Positions 11,326 through 23,536 of a stretch of 64,000 nucleotides of DNA are shown one piece after another. The DNA is from Blastomussa wellsi. Lineage: Eukaryota; Cnidaria; Anthozoa; Scleractinia; Plerogyridae. The notes under the pieces are model-generated. The model did not search any database, was not told where the DNA came from, and saw only the letters and a program-made list of their open reading frames with translations. Positions within the stretch are counted from its first letter, which is position 1; every line of letters begins with the position of its first letter. The DNA is taken from the NCBI GenBank assembly GCA_947652115.1, contig OX393568.1:8595521-8659520 (forward strand). The letters run 5' to 3'. The position numbers and the translations under genes are program-made.

Positions 11326-12883
11326 ACCCTCCACGATGATGCATTGCCTTCTATAAATGTTTTTAGCTAGCTGTTTCTTGAGTATGCCATCCTCATGCAT
11401 CATAACTTTAATATTAATTCCTAAAAAATTGATTCGTCGAACCAGAAATATAGAAAAGAACTAAGAGAGATGAAAAAAAAAAAGACAAAAGCAGTCAACT
11501 TTTGGTATAAATATTGAGCTTAAGTACTCAATAGTGTCCTTATATGTTCATATTTCCGGTCATTCTCTAGCGCTCTTAAAGTTTGAAAAATATAAGATTG
11601 GTATAGTAACACGTTGCTCTGGCTGTCTAACATCGGTCACTTTATGAGGATATAAGAGATTGGTTGGAGGCGAAAGATTCAAAGATTCATTCCTTTTTTT
11701 GGCCGTGGCTGAATGCATAGTTGATATCCTAGCGTGGTTTAAGCGATTGTGTTGTCAGTTGAAAACTCTTAATACTTTTAGCAAGCTTTGTATCTGTACG
11801 ATTTTCTGTTGGATTCACTTGGAAAATCTTTTATGATTTCATATACCCTCTTAGCAACCTACCCCACATTTGAGCTTGAGTATTCGACGGATCAATGGAC
11901 CTTTGACGTGTCGCGCGGGCATTGGGCACGGCAGGTATCTTTCCGCCATCTTGCAATATAAAAGGATTACAGTCTGGACCTTGATGGTTAACAATTGGTG
12001 AAGGTATACCTCCAGTGCCCAATCCCCACGCGGCATGTGAAAGGTCTATTTCCATCGATTAGATGCATCTCGTTTAAGACACACAGGGTCAGACACGTTC
12101 CGCGACAAGAATGATAAAATGCCAGTAATGCATTACAGTCTGGTTGAGTAAAATCACAATTAAGCAGGTGTGAACTGTTTACGAAATGTCACCATTTTGT
12201 AACAGCTTAGCCTAGCTTTCAATGATATAGCTGCTGATTTTTCCTGTAGACAAGCCAAGTAGCCACGTTTCCTTTGACGTCATCGAGGCTTAGTTCCCTT
12301 TCGTAAACGGTCGATGCCATGGTTGGTAACCAAGCTTTTTCGGAATTGACGATGCTATATCTGCTCTAGGTTAGGAAACGAAAACACAGGCGGTCTTCGC
12401 ATTGTCTCATCTTAACACGAGGGGGGTTAGAAGAATTCGAGACATTTATACAAACCCGAGAAGCACTCCAGGGTTTGCATATAACTTTTGAGAATTCTCC
12501 CAAGCCCCCAGAGTGTTTAGGTCAGGCTAGGTAAACACGGAAAATGTCCTCTATTGCTTTTAATAAAATACTTCTTAAAATTTCCCACGACACTGAAAAG
12601 TCGAAACCGTGTTACATACTGTCATCTAAACACATCTATAAACCAACGACAGTATCTCAGTTTTTTTTATTAAATTTGGTGATAGACTAATACACACCGT
12701 CACCAAATGTTTAATTGTTCCCTTTCACACTGGTTTGCGGCTTGCGGTTAGGTTTAGTGTTGGCCATAAGTAAAATGGTTCAAGAAAGTCATCTTTTATA
12801 ACAAAGTTTGGCGGTATTTGGTTGATCAACCTGGTAGTGTAGTGGTAAGATAGGGAGGTATAGCGCGTTGAAAAAACATAAAT

Positions 12884-12950
12884 GTATCCGGCACGACTCG
12901 ATTCTTCGACCTTCAGCGTGTAAAGCGGAGGTGATAACCACTACGGAAAC
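12884..12950 (-). pseudogene. tRNA-Val-like relic, array unit
   Basis: Same relic as at 11060-11126: D-arm deletion and eroded T arm, with a TAC-type loop retained. Confidence 0.6.
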
Positions 12951-13077
12951 CACATGGTGTGTCTTTGCTTCAGATTGTAACACTGATTATGGTGGAGTTG
13001 AAAGTGTTGCTAATGCATCGGTATTACTACTGTAATTATGAAAATGGCAATTTGAAAAAGGAACCTAAATCGAAACC

Positions 13078-13149
13078 ACCTCCGACGGGATTCGAACCCG
13101 CAATCTTCGGCTTAGGAGGCCGACGCCTTATCCATTAGGCCACGGAGGC
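13078..13149 (-). tRNA. tRNA-Arg(CCT), array unit
   Basis: The gene body is identical to the 11254 copy. All four stems pair and the anticodon is CCT. Confidence 0.88.
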
Positions 13150-14719
13150 ACCCTCCACGATGATGCATTTCCTTCTATAAATGTTATTAGCTAGCTGTTT
13201 CTTGAGTATGCCATCCGCATGCATCATAACTTTAATATTAATTCCAAAAAAGTTGATTCGTCGAACCAGAAAGATAGAAAAGAACTAAGAGAGATGAAAA
13301 AAAAAGACAAAAGCATTCAACATTTGGTATAAATATTGAGCTTAAGTAGTCAATAGTGTCCTTATATGTTAATATTTCCAGTCATTCTCTAGCGCTATTA
13401 AAGTTTGAAAAATATAAGATTGGTATAGTAACACGTTGCTCTGGCTGTCTAACATCGGTCACTTTATAAGGATATAAGAGATTGGTTGGAGGCGAAAGAT
13501 TCAAAGATTCATTCCTTTTTTTGGCCGTGGCTGAATGCATAGTTGATATCCTAGCGTGGTTTAAGCGATTGTCTTGTCAGTTGAAAACTCTTAATACTTT
13601 TAGCTAGCTTTGTATCTGTACGATTTTCTGTTGGATTCACTTGGAAAACCTTTTATGATTTCATATACCCTCTTAGCAACCTACCCCACATTTGAGCTTG
13701 AGTATTCGACGGATCAATGGACCTTTGACGTATCGCGCGGGCATTGGGCACGGAAGGTATCTTTCCGCCATCTTGTAAAACAAAAGGATTACAGTCTGGA
13801 CCTTAATGGTTAAGGATTGGTGAAGGTATACCTCCAGTGCCCAATCCCCACGCGGCATGTGAAAGGTCTATTTCCATCGATTAGATGCATCCCGTTTAAG
13901 GCACACAGGGTCAGACACGTTCCGCGACAAGAATGATAAAATGCCAGTAATGCATTACAGTCTGGTTGAGTAACATCACAAGGAAGCAGGTGTGAACTGT
14001 TTACGAAATGTCACCATTTTGTAACAGCTGGGCCTAGCTTTCAATGATATAGCTTCTGATTTTTCCTGTAGACAAGCCAAGTAGCCACGTTTCCTTTGAC
14101 GTCATCGAGGCTTAGTTCCCTTTCGTAAACGGTCGATGCCATGGTTGGTAACCAAGCTTTTTCGGAATTGACGATGCTATATCTGCTCTAGGTGAGGAAA
14201 CGAAAACACAGGCGGTCTTTGTATTGTCTCATCTTAACACGGAAGGGGGGGGTTGGAAGAATTCGAGACATTTATACAAACCCGAGAAGCACTCCAGGGT
14301 TTGCATATAACTTTTGAGATTTCTCCCAAACCCCCAGAGCGTTTAGGTCAGGCTAGGTAAACACGGAAAATGTCCTCTATTGCTTTTAATAAAATACTTC
14401 TTAAAATTTCCCACGACACTGAAAAGTCGAAACCGTGTTACATACTGTCATCTTAAGACATCTATCAACCAACGACAGTATCTCAGTTTTTTTTTTTTAT
14501 TAAATTTGGTGATAGACTAATACACACCGTCACCAAATGTTTAATTGTTCACTTTCACACTGGTTTGCGGCTTGCCGTTAGGTTTTATTCAGTTGTTGGC
14601 CATAAGTAAAATGGTTCAAGAAAGTCATCTTTTATAACAAAGGTTGGCGGTATTTGGTTAATCAACCTGATAGTGTAGTGGTAAGATAGGGAGGTATAGC
14701 GCGTTGAAAAAACATAAAT

Positions 14720-14786
14720 GTATCCGGCACGACTCGATTCTTCGACCTTCAGCGTGTAAAGCGGAGGTGATAACCACTACGGAAAC
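14720..14786 (-). pseudogene. tRNA-Val-like relic, array unit
   Basis: Same relic and same lesions as in the neighbouring units. Confidence 0.6.
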
Positions 14787-14913
14787 CACATGGTGTGTCT
14801 TTGCTTCAGATTGTAACATTGATTATGGTGGAGTTGAAAGTTTTGCTAATGCATCGGTATTACTACTGTCATTATGAAAATGGCAATTTGAAAAAGGAAG
14901 CAAAATCGAAACC

Positions 14914-14985
14914 ACCTCCGACGGGATTCGAACCCACAATCTTCGGCTCAGGAGGCAGACGCCTTATCCATTAGGCCACGGAGGC
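14914..14985 (-). tRNA. tRNA-Arg(CCT), array unit, damaged
   Basis: The anticodon is still CCT, but the anticodon stem has a T-C mismatch (TCTGC against GCCGA), the loop reads CTCCTGA and the T stem relies on two wobble pairs (GTGGG/CCCGT). It is the weakest intact-length Arg copy in the array and is probably decaying. Confidence 0.65.
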
Positions 14986-16551
14986 ACCCTCCACGATGAT
15001 GCATTGCCTTCTATAAATGTTATTAGCTAGCTGTTTCTTGAGTATGCCATCCGCATGCATCATAACTTTAATATTAATTCCTAAAAAGATTATTCGTAGA
15101 CCCAGAAAGATAGAAAAGAACTAAGAGAGATGAAAAAAAAAAAAGACAAAACCAGTCAACCTTTGGTATAAATTTTGTGCTTAAGTACTTAATAGTGTCC
15201 TTATATGTTCATATTTCCAGTCATTCTCTAGCACTCTTAAAGTTTGAAAAATATAAGATTGGTATAGTAACACGTTGCTCTGGCTGTCTAACATCGGTCA
15301 CTTTATAAGGATATCAGAGATTGGTTGGAGGCGAAAGATTCAAAGATTCATTCCTTTTTTTTTGCCGTGGCTGAATGCATAGTTGATATCCTAGCGTGGT
15401 TTAAGCGATTGTCTTGTCAGTTGAAAACTCTTAATACTTTTAGCAAGCTTTGTATCTGTACGATTTTCTGTTGGATTCACTTGGAAAACCTTTTATGATT
15501 TCATATACCCTCTTAGCAACCTACCCCACATTTGAGCTTGGGTATTCGACGGATCAATGGACCTTTGACGTGTCGCGCGGGCATTGGGCACGGAAGGTAT
15601 CTTTCCGCCATCTTGTAATACAAAATGATTACAGTCTGGACCTTAATGGTTAACAATTGGTGAAGGTATACCTCCAGTGCCCAATCCCCACGCGGCATGT
15701 GAAAGGTCTATTTCCATCGATTAGATGCATCCCGTTTAAGGCACACAGGGTCAGACACGTTCCGGAACAAGAATGATAAAATGCCAGTAATGCATTACAG
15801 TCTGGTTGAGTAAAATCACAAGGAAGCAGGTGTGAACTGTTTACGAAATGTCACCATTTTGTAACAGCTTAGCCTAGCTTTCAGTGATATAGCTGCTGAT
15901 TTTTCCTGTAGACAAGCCAAGTAGCCACGTTTCCTTTGACGTCATCGAGGCTTAGTTCCCTTTCGTAAACGGTCGATGCCATGGTTGGTAACCAAGCTTT
16001 TTCGGAATTGACGATGCTATATCTGCTCTAGGTTAGGAAACGAAAACACAGGTGGTCTTTGCATTTTCTCATCTTAACACGAGGGGGTTGGAAGAATTCG
16101 AGACAGTTATACAAACCCGAAAAGCACTGGAGGGTTTGTATATAACTTTTGAGAATTCTCCCAAACCCCCAGAGTGTTTAGGTCAGGCTAGGTAAACACG
16201 GAAAATGTCCTCTATTGCTTTTAATAAAATACTTCTTAAAATTTCCCACGACACTGAAAAGTCGAAACCGTGTTACATACTGTCATCTAAACACATCTAT
16301 CAACCAACGACAGTATCTCAATTTTTTTTGATTAAATTTGGTGATAGACTAATACACACCGTCACCAAATGTTTAATTGTTCACTTTCACACTGGTTTGC
16401 GGCTTGCGGTTAGGTTTTATTCAGTTGTTGGTCATAAGTAAAATGGTTCAAGAAAGTCATCTTTTATAACAAAGTTTGGCGGGATTTGGTTGATCAACCT
16501 GGTGGTGTAGTTTTAAGATAGGGAGGTATAGCGTGTTGAGAAAACATAAAT

Positions 16552-16618
16552 GTATCCGGCACGACTCGATTCTTCGACCTTCAGCGTGTAAAGCGGAGGT
16601 GATAACCACTACGGAAAC
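16552..16618 (-). pseudogene. tRNA-Val-like relic, array unit
   Basis: Same relic as in the neighbouring units. Confidence 0.6.
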
Positions 16619-16745
16619 CACATGGTGTGTCTTTGCTTCAGATTGTAACACTGATTATGGTGGAGTTGAAAGTGTTGCTAATGCATCGGTATTACTACTG
16701 TCATTATGAAAATGGCAATTTGAAAAAGGAACCTAAATCGAAACC

Positions 16746-16817
16746 ACCTCCGACGGGATTCGAACCCGCAATTTTCGGCTTAGGAGGCCGACGCCTTATC
16801 CATTAGGCCACGGAGGC
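16746..16817 (-). tRNA. tRNA-Arg(CCT), array unit
   Basis: All stems pair and the anticodon is CCT. It differs from the 11254 copy by one base in the variable region ('aattttcgg' for 'aatcttcgg' on the plus strand). Confidence 0.85.
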
Positions 16818-18129
16818 ACCCTCCAAGATGATGCATTGCCTTCTATAAATGTTATTAGCTAGCTGTTTCTTGAGTATGCCATCCGCATGCATCATAACTT
16901 TAATATTAATTCCAAAAAAGTTGATTCGTCGAACCAGAAAGATAGAAAAGAACTAAGAGAGATGAAAAAAAAAAGACAAAAGCAGTCAGCCTTTGGTATC
17001 AATATTGAGCTTAAGTAGTCAATAGTGTCCTTATATGTTCATATTTCCAGTCATTCTCTAGCGCTCTTAAAGTTTGAAAAATATAAGATTGGTATAGTAA
17101 CACGTTGCTCTGGCTGTCTAACATCGGTCACTTTATAAGGATATAAGAGATTGGTTGGAGGCGAAAGAGACAAAGATTCATTCCTTTTTTTGGCCGTTGT
17201 TGAATGCATAGTTGATATCCTAGCGTGGTTTAAGCGATTGTCTTGTCAGTTGAAAACTCTTAATACTTTTAGCAAGCTTTGTATCTGTACGATTTTCTGT
17301 TGAATCCAGGATTCACTTGGAAAATCTTTTATGATTTCATATACCCTCTTAGCAACCTATCCCACATTTGAGCTTGAGTATTCGACGGATCAATGGACCT
17401 TTGACGTGTCGCGCGGGCATTGGGCACGGAAGTTATCTTTCCGCCATCTTGTAATACAAAAGGATTACAGTCTGGACCTTAATGGTTAACAATTGGAGAA
17501 GGTATACCTCCAGTGCCCAATCCCCACGCGGCATGTGAAAGGTCTATTTCCATCGATTAGATGCATCCCGTTTAAGGCACACAGGGTCAGACACGTTCCG
17601 CGACAAGAATGATAAAATGCCAGTAATGCATTACAGTCTGGTAGAGCAAAATCACAATTAAGCTGGTGTGAACTGTTTACGAAATGTCACCATTTTGTAA
17701 CAGCTTAGCCTAGCTTTCAGTGATATAGCTGCTGATTTTTCCTGTAGACAAGCCAAGTAGCCACGTTTCCTTTGACGTCATCGAGGCTTAGTTCCCTTTC
17801 GTAAACGGTCGATGCCATGGTTGGTAACCAAGCTTTTTCGGAATTGACGATGCTATATCTGCTCTAGGTTAGCAAACGAAAACACAGGCGGTCTTTGCAT
17901 TGTCTCATCTTAACACGAGGGGGGTTGGAAGAATTCGAGACATTTATACAAACCCGAGAAGCACTCCAGGGTTTGCATATAACTTTTGAGAATTCTCCCA
18001 AACCCCCAGAGTGTTTAGGTCAGGCTATGTAAACACGGAAAATGTCCTCTATTGCTTTTAACAAAGTACTTCTTAAAATTTCCCACGACACTGAAAAGTC
18101 GAAACCGTGTTACATACTGTCATCTAAAC

Positions 18130-18170
18130 ACATCTATCAACCATGAGTATGCCATCCGCATGCATCATGA
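18130..18170. other. Deletion junction in array unit 5
   Basis: The unit runs normally to 'catctatcaacca' (about 18144) and then jumps to 'tgagtatgccatccgcatgc', skipping about 560 bp present in the other units. The missing part includes the tRNA-Val relic and the tRNA-Arg gene. This explains the short 1276-bp spacing between landmarks at 17281 and 18557. Confidence 0.85.
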
Positions 18171-19657
18171 CTTTAATATTAATTTCTAAAAAGTTGATTC
18201 GTCGAACCAGAAAGATAGAAAAGAACTAAGAGAGATGAAAAAAAAAAAAGAAGACAAAAGGAGTCAACCTTTGGTATAAATATTGAGCTTAAGTAGTCAA
18301 TAGTGTCCTTATATGTTCATATTTCCAGTCATTCTCTAGCGCTCTTAAAGTTTGAAAAATATAAGATTGGTATAGTAACACGTTGCTCTGGCTGTCTAAC
18401 ATCGGTCACTTTATAAGGATATAAGAGATTGGTTGGAGGCGAAAGATACAAAGATTCATTCCTTTTTTTGGCCGTTGTTGAATGCATAGTTGATATCCTA
18501 GCGTGGTTTAAGCGATTGTCTTGTCAGTTGAAAACTCTTAATACTTTTAGCAAGCTTTGTATCTGTACGATTTTCTGTTGGATTCACTTGGAAAATCTTT
18601 TATGATTTCATATACCCTCTTAGCAACCTATCCCACATTTGAGCTTGAGTATTCGACGGATCAATGGACCTTTGACGTGTCGCGCGGGCATTGGGCACGG
18701 AAGGTATCTTTCCGCCATCTTGTAATACAAAAGGATTACAGTCTGGACCTTAATGGTTAACAATTGGTGAAGGTATACCTCCAGTGCCCAATCCCCACGC
18801 GGCATGTGAAAGGTCTATTTCCATCGATTAGATGCATCCCGTTTAAGGCACACAGGGTCAGACACTTTCCGCGACAAGAATGATAAAATGCCAGTAATGC
18901 ATTACAGTCTGGTTGAGTAAAATCACAATTAAGCAGGTGTGAACTGTTTACGAAATGTAACCATTTTGTAACAGCTTAGCCTAGCTTTCACTGATATAGC
19001 TGCTGATTTTTCCTGAAGACAAGCCAAGTAGCCACGTTTCCTTTGACGTCATCGAGGCTTAGTTCCCTTTCGTAAACGGTCGATGCCATGGTTGGTAACC
19101 AAGCTTTTTCGGAATTGACGATGCTATATCTGCTCTAGGTTAGGAAACGAAAACACAGGCGGTCTTTGCATTGTCTCATCTTAACACGAGGGGGGTTGGA
19201 AGAATTCGAGACATTTATACAAACCCGAGAAGCACTCCAGGGTTTGCATATAACTTTTGAGAATTCTCCCAATCCCCCCGAGTGTTTAGGTCAGGCTAGG
19301 TAAACACGGAAAATGTCCTCTATTGCTTTTAATAAAATACTTCTTAAAATTTCCCACGACACTGAAAAGTCGAAACCGTGTTACATACTGTCATCTAAAC
19401 ACATCTATCAACCAACGACAGTATCTCAGTTTTTTTTATTAAATTTGGTGATAGACTAATACACACCGTCACCAAATGTTTAATTGTTCACTTTCACACT
19501 GGTTTGCGGCTTGCGGTTAGGTTTTATTCAGTTGCTGGCCATAAGTAAAATGGTTCAAGAAAGTCATCTTTTATAACAAAGTTTGGCGGTATTTGGTTGA
19601 TCAACCTGGTAGTGTAGTGGTAAATAGGGAGGTATAGCGCGTTGAAAAAACATAAAT

Positions 19658-19724
19658 GTATCCGGCACGACTCGATTCTTCGACCTTCAGCGTGTAAAGC
19701 GGAGGTGATAACCACTGCGGAAAC
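19658..19724 (-). pseudogene. tRNA-Val-like relic, last array unit
   Basis: Same relic as in the other units, with one extra substitution near the 5' end. Confidence 0.6.
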
Positions 19725-19851
19725 CACATGGTGTGTCTTTGCTTCAGATTGTAACATTGATTATGGTGGAGTTGAAAGTTTTGCTAATGCATCGGTATTA
19801 CTACTGTCATTATGAAAATGGCAATTTGAAAAAGGAAGCAAAATCGAAACC

Positions 19852-19923
19852 ACCTCCGACGGGATTCGAACCCGCAATCTTCGGCTTAGAAAGCCGACGC
19901 CTTATCCATTCGGCCACGGAGGC
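19852..19923 (-). tRNA. tRNA-Arg(TCT), anticodon-shifted copy
   Basis: Same body as the CCT copies, but the anticodon loop is TTTCTAA, giving TCT (reads AGA). The flanking stem TCGGC/GCCGA stays fully paired. Only loop positions 32 and 34 and one D-arm base differ from the sister copies. The isotype remains Arg, so the change alters codon preference only. Confidence 0.85.
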
Positions 19924-20039
19924 ACCCTCGACGATGATGCATTGCCTTCTATAAATGTCATTAGCTAGCTGTTTCTTGAATATGCCATACGCATGCATCA
20001 TAACTTTAATATTAATTCCTGAAACCTTCATTCGCTTAA

Positions 20040-21300
20040 CCAGAAAGATAGAAAAGAACTAAGAGACATGCTAAAACATAAAACAATCTACCTTTAGTGT
20101 AAATATCTACCTTAAGAAATCAAGAGTGTCCTCATGTGTTCGCATTTTCAGTCATTCTCTTGAAAAATTCTTGGGTTGCATTGTCACGCAATAGAAAATT
20201 AAATTTAAAACCATTTGGTGGATGAAGTCAAGAAATTGCGATATTATAGAAGATAATTAAAGAAGCCATCTCTCCAGGTTTTAGGTCCGTGCGTTATTCC
20301 AAACCTCAGACATTCGGCCAAATGTTGCGCACAAGTTTATAGAGACCAAAATGGAGCCGCCATGTTGGTGTAAAACTTTGGTACATCAATATGGCGGGTG
20401 GGAAATAGTGCAAACATCTGGAACTTACTTTGGCTATCTTAGCGACTGATTATCTTTATTGAACATAGAGACACTTACATAAACACTTTTGCTACTAATG
20501 CCTTACTTCTGTATTGGCTAGAATTCCGGTGATAATTATATATTTTTTGATAAACACGATCGCAAGTTTATGAAATTCAAAATGCGTTGCTTTCCAAACG
20601 AAGCCCGCTATTGAGCTGAAAAGTTGTAAACAAATATAAAATGTTCACCTCTTCTGCCTGATGAGGATAAAATATTTGGTGGCTCTTTAATTTGGAATTT
20701 TAGAATTTGATGACGTCACGTACAAGCCAAGAATAGAAGATTGGTGAAGTAACACGTTGCTCTGGCTATCTAAATTCGGTCACTTTATAAGGATGTGAGA
20801 GATTGGTTGGACGGCGAAAGATTTATTCCTTTTTGGGCCGTGGCTGAAAAACAATTGTAAACTCTGAAATACACATTATTTTGGCTAAGTTTTATCAATG
20901 TTTCAACCACACACTAGAGAAAAGAAGTAACAATTTGGCCTTTAACTCTGCAGCGGGGAACAGGTCTTCCGCTTGATAGGCGTGAATTCTCACCAAGAGA
21001 AGCACAGCATACCACTTTAATTCTGAACGTGTATTGAATTCAACGTGATCTTACAGGCGTTGAAATGACCGTAGATGGCTTGTAACATACAAACTCAAAA
21101 GGTTTGCAGTTCATGCATGGCGCAATTATCACTCGTTTACGAGAGGAATGTAAGCCAAAAAATTATATTCATGATATAGATAAAGAAAAAAGATAAATAA
21201 TATATAAATTTAGCCAAGCATAAAAGCGGAGCTCGCAGTTATTCATTTCTTTTGTCCTTTACTATGCTCTATATCACAAAGTTAGCCCGAATAAACAGCA
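20040..21300. repeat. Diverged flank of the tRNA-array units
   Basis: The block from about 20740 to 20880 ('acacgttgctctggctatc', then 'gagattggttggacggcgaaag', then 'gggccgtggctgaaaaacaa') matches the arrays at 33.2, 35.6 and 38.0 kb. The rest carries no tRNA or coding signal that I can support. Confidence 0.5.
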
Positions 21301-21416
21301 TAAAATGAATGATCTCTCTACCCTCACCCCCAAAACACATGGCCTGATAAGAAAAAGAAAACAAACGGCGGTTATAAACATTATCAATAGACAACGCATG
21401 GTAAAAACTATTATAT

Positions 21417-21456
21417 ACTTGACGTTTCGTGTGCTTCAACATACATCTTCAGAAGT
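21417..21456 (-). ncRNA. Hammerhead-ribozyme-like motif, probably from a Penelope-like element
   Basis: On the minus strand the order is ACTT, CTGAAGA, a 17-nt hairpin-capable spacer, GAAAC, GTC, AAGT. CTGAAGA (21446-21452) fits CUGANGA, GAAAC and GUC are the other invariant core boxes, and ACTT/AAGT form a 4-bp stem I. Stem III would be the palindromic CG seen in minimal hammerheads that act as dimers. Stem II is weak (TGT/ACA with one unpaired C), so activity may be lost. Penelope-like elements are known to carry such motifs, and a dead Penelope-like RT is present elsewhere in the window. Confidence 0.45.
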
Positions 21457-21599
21457 GACGGTTATTACAGTTACAAAACATTTAAAAATACAAAAAAAAA
21501 AGCGACGTATTGGTGACTAGCTAGCTAAAAACAATGAGAAAATTGATACTTCCGATAGAAGATTCTAACGGTAGAAAGCAAACAGTTTTCCTTCGATTT

Positions 21600-22085
21600 T
21601 GATCAAATTTTGTCCTGAATCAAAGACCATTTTTCTCAACTGGACTGTCATTCTCGCAACAATAATTATTGGAAATTTATCACTCTAATTGCGGAACATG
21701 TGCGGCCTGTTGTACCTAAAAGTATGCCTCAAGTGGAAGATCTACCTTCATACCAGTTCGATCCAACACAATATTTTGGAAACGTAAGTTTACAACGGTG
21801 TGGCCAATCCTTAAAATCGTTAAACAAACTGAAAAGCTGATTTAAGAAATCATAGGCGAAAAGGGACTCATAATTACTTGGCTTGCACGGAATTTAGGGC
21901 TCATCGGCCTCGGTGTAAAAACCTGTGAAACTCACCAGTGACGTACATGTAAAACAAAGAACGAACAAGACAACAAAGAACCTCCAAGCAATATAGAACA
22001 AAAAAGCAATAGCTCAAGAACAAAGAAAGTCGCAGGTTTTTATACCGAAGTAAACCCGAACTGAGGCAGCTTGCTGGCCTGAGTT
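21600..22085. repeat. Dispersed repeat, diverged
   Basis: The stretch around 21640-21725 ('ctcaactggactgtcattc', 'ctcgcaacaataattattgg', 'gcggaacatgtgcggcctgt') resembles 57850-57945 and part of 46470-46520. The rest of the interval shows nothing recognisable. Confidence 0.4.
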
Positions 22086-22290
22086 TATGCACCTATCACC
22101 CAGGGGGTCTGGGGGATTTGACAGTAGTTATTGTCCTGTAGTGGGGACTTCTGACCGTTTGAATTTCGAGCAGCATTTCATTGAGTTTTAGTGACTATTT
22201 TAACTATCTGAACAGAAAATCTCAGCTCAGTTCAAATCCCACCTATGCCCTACACCCACCTCCCCCAGGATTTACATTGATAGGTGCATA
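22086..22290. repeat. MITE-like inverted repeat
   Basis: tatgcacctatca (22086-22098) is the exact reverse complement of tgataggtgcata (22278-22290), with G-rich and C-rich stretches just inside ('cagggggtctggggg' and 'cctcccccagg'). No internal ORF. The arms suggest a short non-autonomous DNA transposon; no target duplication was confirmed. Confidence 0.5.
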
Positions 22291-22713
22291 AGCTTAAGTG
22301 TTGTATAATAAGTTTGTTTTAGCCATATACTGTTAAGGTTTACCTTTGAAGTTTTCTAATTCTGCTGTCTCCGTATTTTGAATCAGAATATTTTTGAATC
22401 TGGATGTAAACTATCTGTAACTGTTGACTTGGGTTCATCTGAGAAAGCTGTAAGCAGAGTGTGTTTTTTCCTTTCTGTGTTCTGGTCATGTGACTTTCCA
22501 AGTATGGTCACAACTGTCAAAAGTGAAAGCATGGTAAAGAACCAACCCAGGATTGAAAGGGAATCCACAAAATGATGGTCAGAAGTCATCGATCATAGCA
22601 ACATCACAGCAACATGTACATTTGGTTGTTAAAAAAATCAGGCAGGAGGTTTTCTTGTAAGTTTTACAATGTTTTCTTCATCCTTCAGTTTGTGGATAAA
22701 CAACAAATGAATA

Positions 22714-22722
22714 GAGGGGTTA

Positions 22723-22759
<37 letters not shown>

Positions 22760-22840
22760 GTATAACAATATAATTGGGTTTTATCAACTGGGTTGATAAT
22801 GTCAATTGGCCACCGTAAAGATATTCAATTGCTGACAACA
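22714..22840 (+). repeat. Second copy of the 6371-6497 dispersed repeat
   Basis: It shares 'taagtttctaaagaaactgt', 'ggtgctgcgtcggtgg', 'atcaactgggttgataatg' and 'ggccaccgtaaag' with the 6.4-kb copy, and has an extra 'gaagtataacaatataattg' insertion. The hammerhead-like end is absent here. Confidence 0.6.
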
Positions 22841-22946
22841 AGATTCGTGAATTTAAAACGCTGGAACGCTGTTGCAAAACCTGACAACTTGTGGACTGCT
22901 TTCCACGTACTACTGATTGTTGAACGAGTCTATCGATCGTGGTTGC

Positions 22947-23062
22947 AGATCTAGTCTGTCGATCCTGGTGTGTAATATGATTTGTGTCTGACAAATCGAT
23001 GACGTTTAGATCGAGTCTGCCGATCCTAGTTTTGTGATTGTGTCTGACAAATCGCCTTAAAA
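22947..23062. repeat. Imperfect tandem duplication, about 60 bp
   Basis: Two units, 'gatctagtctgtcgatcctg' and 'gatcgagtctgccgatccta', each continue into 'tgtgtctgacaaatcg'. A third partial match ('gagtctatcgatcgtgg') lies just upstream. Confidence 0.55.
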
Positions 23063-23299
23063 TCAGGTTAAACTATATTTCTGTGTCTGGGTAATAAAGC
23101 GATATAAAGCAATGATATCTAATTATGTGAAAATATCTTAGCTCACCTTTTCAAGACAAGATGGCGGACCTCAAAATGACTACGAGTTTCCTGCGGGGGC
23201 AATAAATTAATTAATAAATATTAAATAACCTTTATTTAGAGAGGGTGACACAAATTACTATGAATTAGTATTCTCCTTAGTAGCCCTCTAATCGAGCTG

Positions 23300-23530
23300 G
23301 AATTGGAATTTGGAAATGTTGGTTTTTAAGGAGGGAGAAAAACCAGAGAAAAACACTCGGAGTAAGTCCAAGAACCGACAACAAACTCAACCCACATATG
23401 ATGGCGGTACTGGGAATCGAACCTGGGTCACATTGATGGGAGGCGACCGCTGTCCCACTGTAGCGTTTGCGACCGTACTAATGGCACAAAGTCAAGCAAG
23501 AACCGCCATGTTTATTCGGCTACCGCAACG
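23300..23530 (-). mobile_element. tRNA-derived SINE copy
   Basis: On the minus strand a B box (GGTTCGATTCC, 23413-23423) is followed by 'atatgtgggttgagtttgtt'. That is the same order as the plus-strand copy at 2462-2700. The copy abuts the presumed LTR fragment of the gypsy element at 23537. Confidence 0.6.
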
Positions 23531-23536
23531 CCCCCC

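Larger units (their letters stand above)
9390..20040. repeat. Tandem array of about 1.83-kb tRNA-Arg units
   Basis: Six head-to-tail units. tRNA-Arg or relic starts fall at 9429, 11254, 13078, 14914, 16746 and 19852, giving spacings of 1825, 1824, 1836, 1832 and 3106 bp. The last spacing holds one full unit plus one with a deletion near 18144. A second landmark ('tgtatctgtacg') repeats near 9958, 11788, 13610, 15450, 17281 and 18557. Units are very similar, differing mainly by substitutions and homopolymer length, so amplification or homogenisation is recent. Short ORFs repeated in each unit are not conserved as coding. Confidence 0.9.

Noticed and set aside
22378..22589. Overlapping 65- and 68-codon ORFs on opposite strands
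   Set aside because: Mirror-frame artefacts without motifs or conservation.
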